From Kutzneria chonburiensis (lineage in GTDB: Bacteria; Actinomycetota; Actinomycetes; Mycobacteriales; Pseudonocardiaceae), in the NCBI RefSeq assembly GCF_028622115.1, contig NZ_CP097263.1:7440001-7504000 (forward strand): a stretch of 64,000 nucleotides of DNA, given 5' to 3'. Shown piece after piece: positions 24,581 through 34,300 of this stretch (the stretch's first letter is position 1; the number at the start of each line of letters is the position of its first letter). The notes under the pieces are model-generated. The model saw nothing but the letters and a program-made list of their open reading frames with translations, was not told where the DNA came from and did no database searches. The position numbers and the translations under genes were made by a program.

Positions 24581-24936
24581 GATTCCTCCCCTGTGTTGCG
24601 TTCGACCGCGGCGGCGACCTGCGCCCGTACCGCCTGCAGCCGTGCGATGCAGTCGTCCAGTTCGTCGAGCTTGCGCCGGTACACCGCCACCGACGCCGGG
24701 CACACGTCGCCGGTCGGGTTGCCCGCGCGCAGGCACTCCACGAACGGCCGCGTGTCCTCCAGCGCGAAGCCGATCGCCAGCAGCGAGCGGATCTCGTTCA
24801 CCGCGCGCAGATCGTCCTCGTCGTAGTCGCGGTAGCCGTTGGCGGTGCGGCGGGCCGGCAGCAGGCCCTGCTCCTCGTAGTAGCGGAGCGAGCGGGTCGT
24901 GGTCCCGGCCCGGTCCGCGAGCTCCCCGATGCGCAT
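24535..24936 (-). CDS. MerR-family regulator
   Basis: A 133-residue regulator. The N-terminal winged helix is clear (MRIGELADRAGTTTRSLRYY, then EEQGLLPARRTANGYRDY). A dimerisation coiled coil and a short C-terminus follow. Cysteines in FVECLRAG and GDVCPASV, and a CC pair near the end, could serve as a redox or metal sensor. The gene overlaps the thioredoxin gene by 46 nt, so its last residues are encoded in sequence that also encodes the thioredoxin N-terminus. It probably controls this operon. Confidence 0.88.
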   Translation of the reverse strand: MRIGELADRAGTTTRSLRYYEEQGLLPARRTANGYRDYDEDDLRAVNEIRSLLAIGFALEDTRPFVECLRAGNPTGDVCPASVAVYRRKLDELDDCIARLQAVRAQVAAAVERNTGEESCCKRSPTRTSRSGC

Positions 24937-24953
24937 AGCAGCGACGGTAAACC

Positions 24954-24985
24954 TTGACGCCGATGTGAAGGCCAGCGTTCATACT
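24954..24985 (+). promoter_or_regulatory. Promoter-like TTGACG-20-CATACT
   Basis: TTGACG (24954-24959) and CATACT (24980-24985) are separated by 20 bp in the gap between the MerR gene and the divergent GNAT gene. An over-long 19-20 bp spacer is the hallmark of MerR-controlled promoters, so this may be a MerR target driving the GNAT gene. No perfect dyad is seen in the spacer, which lowers confidence. Confidence 0.3.
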
Positions 24986-25009
24986 CTGCAGTGTTCTATT
25001 TTTTGGTGA

Positions 25010-25741
25010 ATGAGCACCCAGATCGCCGGCTTCCTGCGCGCCGGCCGCCGCAATCCCGTCCGGGTCGGGCCGTTCGTGGCCGGCTTCTCCGAGACCACCG
25101 CGAATCCGTACAGCAACTACGCCGTGCCCGACGACGACGCCCGGCCTACGGCTGACGACGTTTCGGCGTTGATCTCGGTCTTCGTCGAACGTGACCGCAA
25201 GCCGCGGTTGGAGTACCTGCCCGGCGTCAGTCCGTTCGTGCAGGCCGCGTTGGAGGAGGCCGGTTTCGTCGAAGAAGGCCTGCTACCCGTGATGACCGTT
25301 GGGACGCTGGTCGAACCGCCGCCGGTGGAGGGCATCGAGTTGGTGGCCGCCGACTCCGACGACGCCATCCTCGGCATGGCAACCGCGTTGAACCTGGCCT
25401 ACGGCGAGCCGCCGCCCACCGAGGCGGATCTGGCCAGCCACAAGGGATCCCGTGACCGCGGCGGCTTCGCGCTGCTGGTCCGGTCGTCGGACGGCGAGCC
25501 CGTCGGCGGTGGGTTGGTCACCGTGCCCATCGGCGGTGTCGCCGAGCTAGCCGGCATCGGCGTTGTCCCGTCGTGGCGGCGTCGGGGAATCGCCGCCGTC
25601 ATCACCCATCGGCTCGTTCGGGCCGCCCACGACCTCGGCGCGCGGCACCCGTTCCTGATGGCCGCCGACGACAACGCCACCCGGGTCTACGCCCGTATCG
25701 GCTTCGAGATCACCGGGAGGGTCCTGCACATCTCCCGCTGA
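25010..25741 (+). CDS. GNAT-family N-acetyltransferase
   Basis: A 243-residue protein. The C-terminal half is a GNAT acetyl-CoA-binding domain with motif A VVPSWRRRGIAAVITHRLV and a C-terminal DNATRVYARIGFE. The N-terminal 100 residues form a further GNAT-like half with no clear active site. The acceptor substrate is unknown. The ATG at 25010 lies in an AT-rich patch. The last 195 nt overlap an open frame on the other strand. Confidence 0.82.
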   Translation: MSTQIAGFLRAGRRNPVRVGPFVAGFSETTANPYSNYAVPDDDARPTADDVSALISVFVERDRKPRLEYLPGVSPFVQAALEEAGFVEEGLLPVMTVGTLVEPPPVEGIELVAADSDDAILGMATALNLAYGEPPPTEADLASHKGSRDRGGFALLVRSSDGEPVGGGLVTVPIGGVAELAGIGVVPSWRRRGIAAVITHRLVRAAHDLGARHPFLMAADDNATRVYARIGFEITGRVLHISR

Positions 25742-26278
25742 CTCCGCGTCCAGTCCCAGGTCTTCGCGCATGGCCCGGCGCATGGTCTTGTACTCGCGCT
25801 GGGCCTCCCGCCACAGCGTGCGCTCCTCGTCGCCGTGCCGGCCCGCCAGCAGTTTCGTCGCCAGCGTCGACCTGCGTACCAGCGACTCCCGCAGCATCGC
25901 CCGGATCCGCTCCGGCGCATGAACGTTCACCGCGCCCAGCGAGGTCCGGGCCTGGGCCGCTGCCTTACGCAGGTCCGCCGCCGAGGCCTCGTCCACCGTG
26001 CCGCCATCCCGCAGCGCTCGGCGGGCGTCGTAGAGCACCCAGTCGAACGACTCGATCGCCCCGATCACCTCGGCGTACGCCTTGGCCCGCCCCTCGTAGC
26101 TGCGGCTTTCCCGCTCCCTCTCCCGTTCACGGCCCCAGCGCAGCTCTTCCCGCTCCGTCTCGCGCCGCCACCGCTTGTCTTCGCGCCAGCCCGCGATCGC
26201 CTGCGCCCCCAGCACACCGCCGAGGCCGAGCACCGCCACCACCATCGGCACCCACAGCGGCACGTCTCCAGACGACAT
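25547..26278 (-). CDS. Membrane-anchored coiled-coil protein, unknown function
   Basis: A 243-residue protein with an N-terminal transmembrane helix (about 10-30), then a highly charged, Arg/Glu-rich coiled coil (WREDKRWRRETEREELRWGR and onward) and an acidic Pro/Gly-rich tail. I do not recognise the family. The last 65 residues are antisense to the GNAT gene and look like low-complexity read-through, so the stop may once have lain further upstream. It is followed on the same strand, after 16 nt, by nothing in frame; the gene at 26295-26672 lies upstream and may share its transcript. Confidence 0.6.
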   Translation of the reverse strand: MSSGDVPLWVPMVVAVLGLGGVLGAQAIAGWREDKRWRRETEREELRWGRERERERESRSYEGRAKAYAEVIGAIESFDWVLYDARRALRDGGTVDEASAADLRKAAAQARTSLGAVNVHAPERIRAMLRESLVRRSTLATKLLAGRHGDEERTLWREAQREYKTMRRAMREDLGLDAESAGDVQDPPGDLEADTGVDPGGVVVGGHQERVPRAEVVGGPNEPMGDDGGDSPTPPRRDNADAG

Positions 26279-26294
26279 AGGGCAGAACCTAGCG

Positions 26295-26672
26295 TCAGGC
26301 GATGCCCTCCTGGGGCGTCCAGATGCGGAACGGGTTCAGGTTGGTCGGGACCAGATCCGGCGCCGACTGCGCCGTGCTCAGCGTGGGAGCCGTCGCCGTG
26401 CCCGGCGGGGGCAGTTCCAGCAGGCGGTCGATCGCCTCGGCCAGGCTGCCTTCGAACAGCCACACCGCTTTGCCCGGTTGGCTCGAGTCATGCACCGCCG
26501 GCATGCGACCGGCCTTGGCATCGTGCTCCGAGCGGAACAGGATGGTGTCGACGAAGCCGCGAAGCTGGCGGTAGCCCATGATGCGGTCGAGGTGGCCGTG
26601 CTCGTCGGGAATGTTCATGAACTGGAAGCCACGGTCGCGCAGCTCGGCGAGCTTGCCCAGGACGCCGTCCAT
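26295..26672 (-). CDS. Hypothetical 125-residue protein
   Basis: A soluble protein with a mixed alpha/beta look (LGKLAELRDRGFQFMNIPDE, DTILFRSEHDAKAGRM, AVWLFEGSLAEAIDRLLEL) and a Pro/Thr-rich tail. I cannot assign a family. The ATG lies 6 nt after the stop of the 33-residue membrane protein at 26679-26780, so the two are probably translationally coupled; the next gene on this strand starts 16 nt downstream at 26278. Confidence 0.62.
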   Translation of the reverse strand: MDGVLGKLAELRDRGFQFMNIPDEHGHLDRIMGYRQLRGFVDTILFRSEHDAKAGRMPAVHDSSQPGKAVWLFEGSLAEAIDRLLELPPPGTATAPTLSTAQSAPDLVPTNLNPFRIWTPQEGIA

Positions 26673-26678
26673 GGTCGG

Positions 26679-26780
26679 CTACCGGTCGGACGGCTTCGAC
26701 GGGCGGTCGTAGCTCGCGACCACCACCCGGACCACCAGCACCAGACCGACCGCAACCAACGCTGCCACCTGCAACGCCAC
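26679..26780 (-). CDS. Small single-pass membrane protein (33 aa)
   Basis: A short reading frame whose product begins with VALQVAALVAVGLVLVVRVV and ends SYDRPSKPSDR: one transmembrane helix plus a basic tail. The GTG start has an excellent ribosome-binding site, GGAGG with 5-nt spacing. The TAG stop is 6 nt before the ATG of the next gene (26672). The strong ribosome-binding site and tight spacing make it likely real; it could anchor or assist the downstream protein. Confidence 0.6.
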   Translation of the reverse strand: MALQVAALVAVGLVLVVRVVVASYDRPSKPSDR

Positions 26781-26792
26781 CGCTGCCTCCAA

Positions 26793-27108
26793 GGTGTTCG
26801 CCCCCACCTTCGCCGGCCCCTTGGCCCCGGCGAACCTTCGACATCAAGGTGACAGGGATTCACCCGTTTGGGGAATACAGTGGTCGTTAACAGATTCACA
26901 GTTAAACACTGTGCGTAGCACCCTGCGACCGTCTTGAACCTTTCCTGTCACGCTGGGCAGCTGAACCCATTCTGAAGTGATCGGGATCACATAACCGTGA
27001 GAAATATGTGACCGGCCACAGCGCGCTCCACCCCCGTCATCTGCACGGGAGAACGCGTCGTGCGACCGGTCACCGTACTGCCCACGGCAGCCGCCGCCAC
27101 TGGGTATC
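26793..27108. other. 316-nt gene-free divergent promoter region
   Basis: This stretch separates the minus-strand small-protein genes from the glycan operon starting at 27109. It is noticeably richer in A and T than its surroundings (for example around 26870-26915 and 26990-27010), as expected for promoters firing both ways. A CRP-like palindrome lies at 26976-26991. I see no RNA gene or longer repeat. Confidence 0.55.
26976..26991. promoter_or_regulatory. CRP/GlxR-like palindrome
   Basis: AGTGA-TCGGGA-TCACA matches the CRP consensus TGTGA-N6-TCACA in all but the first base and contains the perfect dyad GTGATC-GG-GATCAC. It lies about 118 nt upstream of the AlgJ-like gene. CRP-family regulators are common in actinobacteria, so cAMP-linked control of the glycan operon or the divergent gene is plausible. 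Confidence 0.45.
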
Positions 27109-28437
27109 GTGCTGGCCGTGGGGGAGCCGGGCGAGGACACGCAGCCGATCAAACGACATGAGTCCCGGCTGCCGGACGACCACCCGCTCTATCGACCGCG
27201 CCACGGCAAGCAGCGGTTCGCGCTGGTCTGCGCAGTGGTCTTCCTGATGACGCCGTTGTTCGGCCTGACCCTTTTCGGCACGCCGCCGTCGATCGAGAAC
27301 CGGGCGCTGCACCCGTTCCCCAGCGTCGGCGAGGGCTGGTCCTTCTTCACCGACCTCGGCCCATGGGCGACCGACCATCTGTCCTTCCGCGAGCAGGCGA
27401 TCAACCTGACCGACGGCATCAGCCGGTCCCTGTTCGGCGAGCCGCCCAACCAGGAGAGCAGCGACCCGTCCCAGCCGACCAGCGGCCCCATCCCGGTCGG
27501 CCCGCCGCCCACGGTCAATCCGCCCATCCCGGGCTCGCCGGCCCTGGACAACGAGCCGCCGCCGGTTGCCGGCTACCCGCGGGTCATCGAGGGCAAGAAC
27601 AACTGGCTGTACTTCGGCTACGACATGCAGGGCAAGTGCCAACCCCAGCAGCGCCTCGAGGACGTCATCGCCAACCTGGTGAAGCTGCGGAACGCAGTGC
27701 AGCAGTCGGGCCGCAAGTTCGTGCTGGTGGTGCCGCCGGACAAGTCGACGAGCGTGCCGCAGTACCTGCCCGACCAGTACGCGGGCAAGTCCTGCGCCAT
27801 CGCCCACAGCGAGCGGTTCTGGTCGCTGGTCACGGCCGAGGCCGGCGCCACCGACCTGCGGTCGAACCTGAACCGCATCGGTCCGTCGGCCTACTTCCCG
27901 CAGGACACGCACTGGACCTACGCCGGCGGACTGATCATGACCAGGGCCATCGCCGGAGCCATCCACCCCGGCATCGACCTGCCCTGGCGGGTCACCGACG
28001 GCGCCAAGAGCGAAGGCGTCGCCGACCTGCCGCCGATGATCGCCAAGACCGGCACGGACGTGAGCAAGACCTACCGGCTCGCCCCGGACGGCCACGTCGA
28101 CCGCACCCAGCAGGGGCCGTTCGACCTGCGGGACACCGTCAGCTTCAGCACATCGAAGCCGGTGAACGGCATGGTCGCCGGCAAGACGGCGATGGTGACG
28201 GACTCGTTCACCAACTACGCGGCGCCGTTCCTCGCGGCCACCTTCACCGACATCACCCTCACGCCAAGCGCGGTCGTGCAGCAGAACCCGGGCGCGGAGG
28301 CGCAGCGCATGGTGGACAGCGACACGGTCGTGGTGGAGGTCGTGGAGCGCAATCTGTCATCGGGCATCAGCCCGATGACCCAACCCGCGGTGCTGGACCC
28401 GATCATCCAGCAGCTGGCCGCGCATCCCAAACGCTGA
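27109..28437 (+). CDS. AlgJ/AlgX-like SGNH-hydrolase protein (putative polysaccharide O-acetyltransferase)
   Basis: A 442-residue protein with one transmembrane helix (about 36-56) and a large outer domain. Within it, Asp266 and His268 in QDTHWTYAGG match the DxHW motif of AlgX/AlgJ, and Ser366 in VTDSF is a candidate nucleophile. Those proteins move acetyl groups onto alginate outside the cell. A Pro-rich linker (about 110-155) precedes the catalytic region. GTG starts at 27109 or 27118 are both possible. It heads an operon with two further glycan genes. Confidence 0.72.
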   Translation: MLAVGEPGEDTQPIKRHESRLPDDHPLYRPRHGKQRFALVCAVVFLMTPLFGLTLFGTPPSIENRALHPFPSVGEGWSFFTDLGPWATDHLSFREQAINLTDGISRSLFGEPPNQESSDPSQPTSGPIPVGPPPTVNPPIPGSPALDNEPPPVAGYPRVIEGKNNWLYFGYDMQGKCQPQQRLEDVIANLVKLRNAVQQSGRKFVLVVPPDKSTSVPQYLPDQYAGKSCAIAHSERFWSLVTAEAGATDLRSNLNRIGPSAYFPQDTHWTYAGGLIMTRAIAGAIHPGIDLPWRVTDGAKSEGVADLPPMIAKTGTDVSKTYRLAPDGHVDRTQQGPFDLRDTVSFSTSKPVNGMVAGKTAMVTDSFTNYAAPFLAATFTDITLTPSAVVQQNPGAEAQRMVDSDTVVVEVVERNLSSGISPMTQPAVLDPIIQQLAAHPKR

Positions 28438-28453
28438 AAGGCCACTCGGTACA

Positions 28454-29467
28454 GTGCCCGACGTGCGTGCAGAGTCCCGACCGACTTCCGTCGGCGCCAT
28501 CGCCCTATGGGGCAGCAGTGACCTGCCGGGGCTCGGCGACCAGGTCGTGCCCCGGGTGCTGGAACGGGAGCTGCTGACCCGGCTGCCGGGCTGGCGCGTC
28601 ACGCACTACGCCCCGTTGGGCTGGAGCCGTCCCTCGGTGTCCGACGGTGGTCTGATCGCGGAGCCGCTGGGCGAATACACGCCCGAGCGCCTGCGAGAGA
28701 TCGCCGACTCGGTGCACCTGAGCATCCTGTGCGCGACCTTTTCCCGTGGCACGAGCCTTGAAGCGTTGTACGGGACTGCGGCCGCCGAGCCGTTCTTCGC
28801 CATGGACCTGCCGGCTGTCACGGTCAATCTGGCGGTGTTGGCCGATGGGTTGGTGCCGGCGGAAATCCTTGCCGCCCGGACACTTCAGCTCCGGCAGCTC
28901 GGTGAGCTGCCGGAGGACGACTACGTCATCGGCAAGGGCGGTATCGAGCTGCCGGCCGATGTGGTCGTCGAAGACAAGCTGGCGGCGATCGCTTCGGCGA
29001 AGAAGGTCGTGACCGACGACCCGTACGTCGCGGCTGCCGCTACGGCGTTGGGCACGAAGGTCCAGGGGCCGGCCGTCGACGTGAAGACCCTGGCGGACAA
29101 GGCCTGCAAGGAGATCGACGGGTTCGCCGCAGCAGCCGAGCAGGCGCTGGCCGAGCGGGACGGCGACCTGACCCGGCGGATCGCCGACCTCGCCGCCGAG
29201 AACGCCGCGCTCCGACATGCCCATGCACGGCTGCGCCAGCGCATGCTGCACGAGCGGCAGATCCTGGTGGACCGGCTGATGGCCGCGGACGACTCCGAGG
29301 CCGTCGAGCGGCTGCGGGCCGAGCTGGCCCACGAGCGCCACCTGCACCGCGAGGCGCTGGCCCGTGCGGCCGAGGACCACCATGAGCTCAACGCGTTGCG
29401 CCAGACCAAGTTGCTGCGCTGGTCGCAGCCGCTCCGCGACACCTACGGGAAGATCAGGCGGGCATGA
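28454..29467 (+). CDS. Unknown glycan-locus protein with coiled-coil C-terminus
   Basis: A 337-residue protein. The N-terminal 200 residues look like an alpha/beta domain (VGAIALWGSSDLPGLGDQVV, HLSILCATFSRG) with faint similarity to polysaccharide pyruvyl-transferase-type proteins; this is a guess. Residues about 210-320 form a charged coiled coil (ADLAAENAALRHAHARLRQR), and the tail LLRWSQPLRDTYGKIRR resembles ends of actinobacterial glycosyltransferases. It lies 16 nt after the AlgJ-like gene and overlaps the next gene by 4 nt. Confidence 0.65.
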   Translation: MPDVRAESRPTSVGAIALWGSSDLPGLGDQVVPRVLERELLTRLPGWRVTHYAPLGWSRPSVSDGGLIAEPLGEYTPERLREIADSVHLSILCATFSRGTSLEALYGTAAAEPFFAMDLPAVTVNLAVLADGLVPAEILAARTLQLRQLGELPEDDYVIGKGGIELPADVVVEDKLAAIASAKKVVTDDPYVAAAATALGTKVQGPAVDVKTLADKACKEIDGFAAAAEQALAERDGDLTRRIADLAAENAALRHAHARLRQRMLHERQILVDRLMAADDSEAVERLRAELAHERHLHREALARAAEDHHELNALRQTKLLRWSQPLRDTYGKIRRA

Positions 29468-31383
29468 GGATCACGTTCGTCCTGGTCTCCTACGGAGGCC
29501 GCGAGCTCGTCGTGGAGTGCCTGGAGAAGCTGGCCGAGCACACGCCGCAGCCGTACGAGGTGATCGTCGCCGACAGCGCGTCCCCGGACGGCACGGGCGA
29601 GTGGCTGGCGGCCAACCTCACCGGCGCGACCGTGCTGCGTATGGACCGCAACCTGGGCTTCGGCGCCGGCTGCAACCTGGCCGTGCGGCACGCGAAGACC
29701 GAGCTGGTGTGCTTCCTCAACGCCGATGTCGAGGTGACCGAGGGCTGGCTGGAGCCGCTGCTGGAGGTGCTCGACACACGCCCCGAGGTGGCGGCGGTCG
29801 CGCCGGTCATGCTCAACACCGACGGCACCGTGCAGGAAGCCGGCAGCATCATCGGCGGCGACGGCTGGTGCCGGGCCTGGGACGGTCCGCAGCACGAGAT
29901 GTTCGCCCGCCAGGTGGACTACGCGTCGGCGGCCTGCCTGCTCATGCGGCGCAGCGTGTTCCACCAGGCCGGCGGCTTCAGCGCGGACTACGAGATCGCC
30001 TATTTCGAGGACGTCGACCTCCAGGTCCAGCTCAAGTCGCTGGGCTGGACGGTGTGGGTGGATCCACGCTCGACGGTCGTGCACGCCCGACACGGCAGCA
30101 GCACCACCGACCGGGCGATGGAGCTGATGCAGCTCAACCACGGCGTTTTTCTCCGCCGCTGGCCGCAGGAGCTGGTCGACCGGCCGAACGTCGTGGGCTT
30201 GGACGAGCACGAGCACCACAAGTACTGGCTGCGCGACCGCAACGCCGGCTACCGGGTGCTGCTGATCGACGACCGGGTGCCGCAGGCCGACCGCGGCCGT
30301 GGCGACCCCCGCACGATGGCCGTTGTCGACGCCTGGCGGGAGGCCGACCCGAACGCCCGTGTCACCTTCTACGCGTACTCGCCCGAGCGGGCCGAGGAAT
30401 ACGCGCCGGCCTTGCAGGCCAAGGGAATCGAGGTCGTCTGGGGCGTCACCGACGCGCGGCGCTGGTCGGCCGATCGGGCCGGCCTGTACGACGTGGTCGT
30501 GGTGTTCCGGCCGCACAACTTCGCGCAGGTCGGCCTCACGATCTCCCAGTCGCAGCCGCAGGCGGTCAAGGTCTACGACTCCGAGGCGCTGTTCTACCGA
30601 CGTCCCGGCCAGTACTTCGAGACGGCGCTGACCTCGGCCGAGCGCCGCCGGCTGGCGATCGAGGCGCGGCACCTACGTGACCAGGAGGAACACGCCTTCA
30701 ACTGGGCCGATGTGGCGGTCTGCGTGAGCGAGGAGGAGGCCCGCTGGGCCCGTGGCATCGCGCCGGGCACCTCCGTGCACGTCGCCTGCTACCCGGCCAA
30801 CCTGCCCGGCGAGGTCCCTGGCCTCGAGGGCCGGGAAGGGCTGGCGTTCTTCGGCGGTTTCGACAACACGCCGCGCACACCGAACGAGTTCGCCGTGCTG
30901 GAGTTGGTCGACGACGTGCTGCCGGAGCTGTCCCGGCGGCATCCCGGACTGCTGCTGCGGGTCATCGGCGCCGACCCGTCGCCGGCGGTACGGGCGTTGG
31001 CCCGTAAGGACATCGAGGTGCTGGGCAAGGTGCCGGACCCGGGTGTCTGGCTGTCCAAAGCCCGGCTGCACGTGGTGCCGATGCGCTACGGCGCCGGTGT
31101 GAAGATCAAGTTCGTCGACTCGATGGCTGCCGGGCTGCCGTTCGTCACCACACCGGTGGGCGGCGAAGGGCTACACCTCGGCTGGATGGCCCGGCACCTG
31201 GTCGGCGAGTCGCCGGCCGAGATCGTCGAGCTGTGCCACCGCATGCTCACCGACGACGTGCTCTGGACCGAGATCCAGCAGGCGCTGGTCGAGGTGTGTC
31301 GGACCAAGTTCTCCGCCGCCGCCTTCCGCACCGAGATGGAGGGCGTGATCGCCGACTGCGGAGCGCTTCCTGTGTTCAGTTAG
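29464..31383 (+). CDS. Two-domain glycosyltransferase (GT2-GT4 fusion)
   Basis: A 639-residue cytoplasmic enzyme. Residues 1-230 are a GT2 rhamnosyl-type domain: TFVLVSYGGRELV, FLNADVEV as the metal-binding acidic motif, and ACLLMRRSVFHQAGGF then YFEDVDLQVQL. Residues about 300-630 are a GT4/GT1-type GT-B domain with GFDNTPRTPNEFAVL, VLGKVPDPGVWLSKARLHVVP and YGAGVKIKFVDSMAAGLPFV. Two transferases in one chain suggest sequential addition of two sugars. Its TAG stop overlaps the convergent TAA by two bases, with no terminator space between. Confidence 0.85.
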   Translation: MRITFVLVSYGGRELVVECLEKLAEHTPQPYEVIVADSASPDGTGEWLAANLTGATVLRMDRNLGFGAGCNLAVRHAKTELVCFLNADVEVTEGWLEPLLEVLDTRPEVAAVAPVMLNTDGTVQEAGSIIGGDGWCRAWDGPQHEMFARQVDYASAACLLMRRSVFHQAGGFSADYEIAYFEDVDLQVQLKSLGWTVWVDPRSTVVHARHGSSTTDRAMELMQLNHGVFLRRWPQELVDRPNVVGLDEHEHHKYWLRDRNAGYRVLLIDDRVPQADRGRGDPRTMAVVDAWREADPNARVTFYAYSPERAEEYAPALQAKGIEVVWGVTDARRWSADRAGLYDVVVVFRPHNFAQVGLTISQSQPQAVKVYDSEALFYRRPGQYFETALTSAERRRLAIEARHLRDQEEHAFNWADVAVCVSEEEARWARGIAPGTSVHVACYPANLPGEVPGLEGREGLAFFGGFDNTPRTPNEFAVLELVDDVLPELSRRHPGLLLRVIGADPSPAVRALARKDIEVLGKVPDPGVWLSKARLHVVPMRYGAGVKIKFVDSMAAGLPFVTTPVGGEGLHLGWMARHLVGESPAEIVELCHRMLTDDVLWTEIQQALVEVCRTKFSAAAFRTEMEGVIADCGALPVFS

Positions 31384-34300
31384 TCGATGCTCGGCTGTGC
31401 CAGCGGCGGGATCTTGCCTCGGGCCTTGCGCAGCGCGTGCCAGCGCAGGGCCGCGCTGAGCAGGAACCGTTCCGCGCCGGCAGTTTCCTCCCGGGCGCGG
31501 CCGGCCAGCTTCAGCAGCGGCGTGCGGCGGTTCTCGACCTCGCTCAGCTCGGTCAGCCGCTCGCGGTCCTCGGCCTTCATGCCTTCCACGCGCAGCAGCA
31601 GCGTCGTCGCGAACTGGGCGACCCGACGCAGCTCGTACTCGGCGACAGCCTCCAGCTGAGCCTCCTGCTCGGCGGTCAGCACTTCGTTGCGCCCCAGGGC
31701 CAACAACGCCAGGCCGATCTTGCCGGGCAGCCCTTTGTCCAGGCGCTCCTGGCGATGTCCGGTCACCGCCTGCCCGTGCTGTCGGTACGAATACAGGGCG
31801 CGGTCAACGAAGGCCAGCTTGCTGTCGGCCAGCGCCGTCGCCGCAATCCACTGGTCATGGAAGGCTGACGGGGTGCCCGGAGGGAACGGGAGCACCAGCT
31901 CACGCAGCGTCTTGCCGTCCACCATGCTCGCCGCGCCGGTCACGGTGTTGAGCAGCAGCAACGCTTCCAGGTCGGTCCACTGGTTGCGGCGGTCCTGCCA
32001 GAACGAGTCGGCGAAGACGGTGTCCTGCTCGTCGATCAGCCGCATGTCCGAGTACGCGAGACCGTGCTCGCGCAGCGCGAGCAGCAGCGTCACCAGCTTG
32101 TCCGGGTCCCACACGTCATCTTGGTCGGCCAGGGCGACGGCGTGCGCGTCGGCCGGGGCGGCGGCCAGCGCGCGTTCGAAGTTGCCGTAGAAGCCGACGT
32201 TGTCCTCGTGCGCCACCAGCACGAAGCGGTCGTCACCGGTGATCAGCCGGCGGATCACCGCGAGCGACTCCGGGCCCGAGTTGTCGTCGCTGAGCACGCA
32301 CACCCAGTTGTCATGGGTCTGGGCTCGAATCGAATCCAGCTGTGCGGCAAGGAAAGCCGGATCGGGCCGGTAGGTCGCCATGCAGATGGCGACCTTCGGG
32401 CCCTTGCCGGGCCACGACACCGTCACCGGGTCCAAATTGGACGGGACCAGGCGCAGCGGCGGAAGTTCGCGTCGCAGCAGGGTTCCATCGGCCAGCAGAA
32501 CGCCGAGCGCCAGCGGCTTGTCCATCGGCGCGGCGATCCGCGTCAGCGGCAGTCGGACCCGGAAACCACAGCCCTCGGGCGTACGAATCACCGACGGCCC
32601 CAGCGCGGCAACGACATCAGGCCGGGCGTGGCCCGTGCTCGCCACGTGCCACTCGCCCTCGAACAGCACCCGGACGTCCTTGACCGCGATGCCGGCGTTG
32701 ACCACCCAGCCGTCCAGATCGACGACCTGGCCCCGGCCGACCGCGATCGGCCGTTCCGGCACGTTCACCGAGTAGTGCAGCTCGGCCTCGCGCTTGGGTC
32801 GCGCCGACTTGCGCATCCGCGCCCCGAACACGCCGGCCAGCGGGCCTGAGCGCCGCAGCACGGCGTCACCCTCGTCCCCGGCCCGGCCCAGCGCGATGTC
32901 CCGTACGCCACGGGCGATCCGCGCCGACGGCCACAGGTAGCGGTGGGCCGCGCGCACGATCTTGGCGTTCTCCAACGCGTCCAGGCGAGCCCGGGTCTTG
33001 GCCAGGCGGTCGGCGACGTGCGCCGCCTGCTGCTCCAGCTGTGCGCTGCGCGCCTGCGCCGACTCCGCTTCCAGCGCGGCGTCGGCCAGTTCCGCGAACA
33101 CCATGCCCAGCCGCCGGTCCAGCCGCGCCGCCTCAGCGCGCGCGACGGACAGCTCCTGCTCGACGATGCTCAGCTGACCGGAGACCTCGTTGCCGCGACG
33201 GCGCTCGACCTCGGTGCGGTCGTTGGCGTCGACCAGCGCCGTTCGGTGCCGGTCGAGGTCCGCGTCGGCATCGCGGAGACTCTGCTCCAGGCCCTTGAGA
33301 TGGGTGGCGTCGGCGACGATCTGGTCCAGGCCGCCCTGGATCGTCCACAACGGATCAATACCCGGCTGGTCGACCCGGTCGTGCAGGGCCTTGCTGATCG
33401 TCGCCGCCGACGTGCCGGTGACCAGGGACTGGAGCTCACCCTCGGCGTCAAGCAGTTCGGACCACCGCTCGTCGGCCGCCGTGCTCAGTCCGACCAGCTC
33501 GGCCAGCGCGCGCAGCAGATCACGCTCGGTCGCTGCGCTGCCCCAGATGTGTGGCGCACCGCCGTCGTGGATGTCGTGCGCGAACTCCAGGAGCGACCGC
33601 AGCTGCACGAGCTCGGCGTCGACGCCGGTGCCGGCCAGCCACTCACGGTCCACGCGCTCGACGCCGGTCGCGGTCAGGATCAGGTTGCCCGGGTGCACGT
33701 CCAGGTGATCCGGCGGCAGCACCGCCACGCCATCGCGCCCCGGCAGATACGGGTGCCGCTCGTCGTCCGCGGTGAGCGGCCGCGCCTGTGCCAGCACGGT
33801 GTGCTGCCACAACGTGACAAGGCGGCGCAGCTCGGCCGAATCCCCGCCGCGCAAGGCATCCAGGAGCGCCGCGTCCAGCGGCCGACCGGCGAACCAGGGC
33901 TCCGTCGGCACCGTCTGCTGCCGCAGCCAAGCACGCCCGGTCGTGCCCTCGGATTTCGACGTCAGGACAAGATCGCGACCCAGCCCACGGGTGCGCCGCC
34001 ATTCCGGTCGGCGACCACCGCTGACCAACCAGGCCAACGACGGGTCGAGCAGCTCGTCCAGCGGCTCCTCGGACGCGGAAGCCAGTATCAGGAACGACGG
34101 CGCGACCTCGACGCCGAAGCCCTCGGCCACCGCCGCCCGATACAGCTCTCGCCCCGGGGCCACGGCCCGGCCGCCGCCGAACGCGCCGCGCAGCGGGTCG
34201 CGGACCAGCTTCTCCACCAGCTCGGGAGCGTCCGGGCGGTCGAACAACGCCGTATTCAGCACGACGCGCGGCAGCTTGTAGTCCGGGTACGGCAGCAGCC

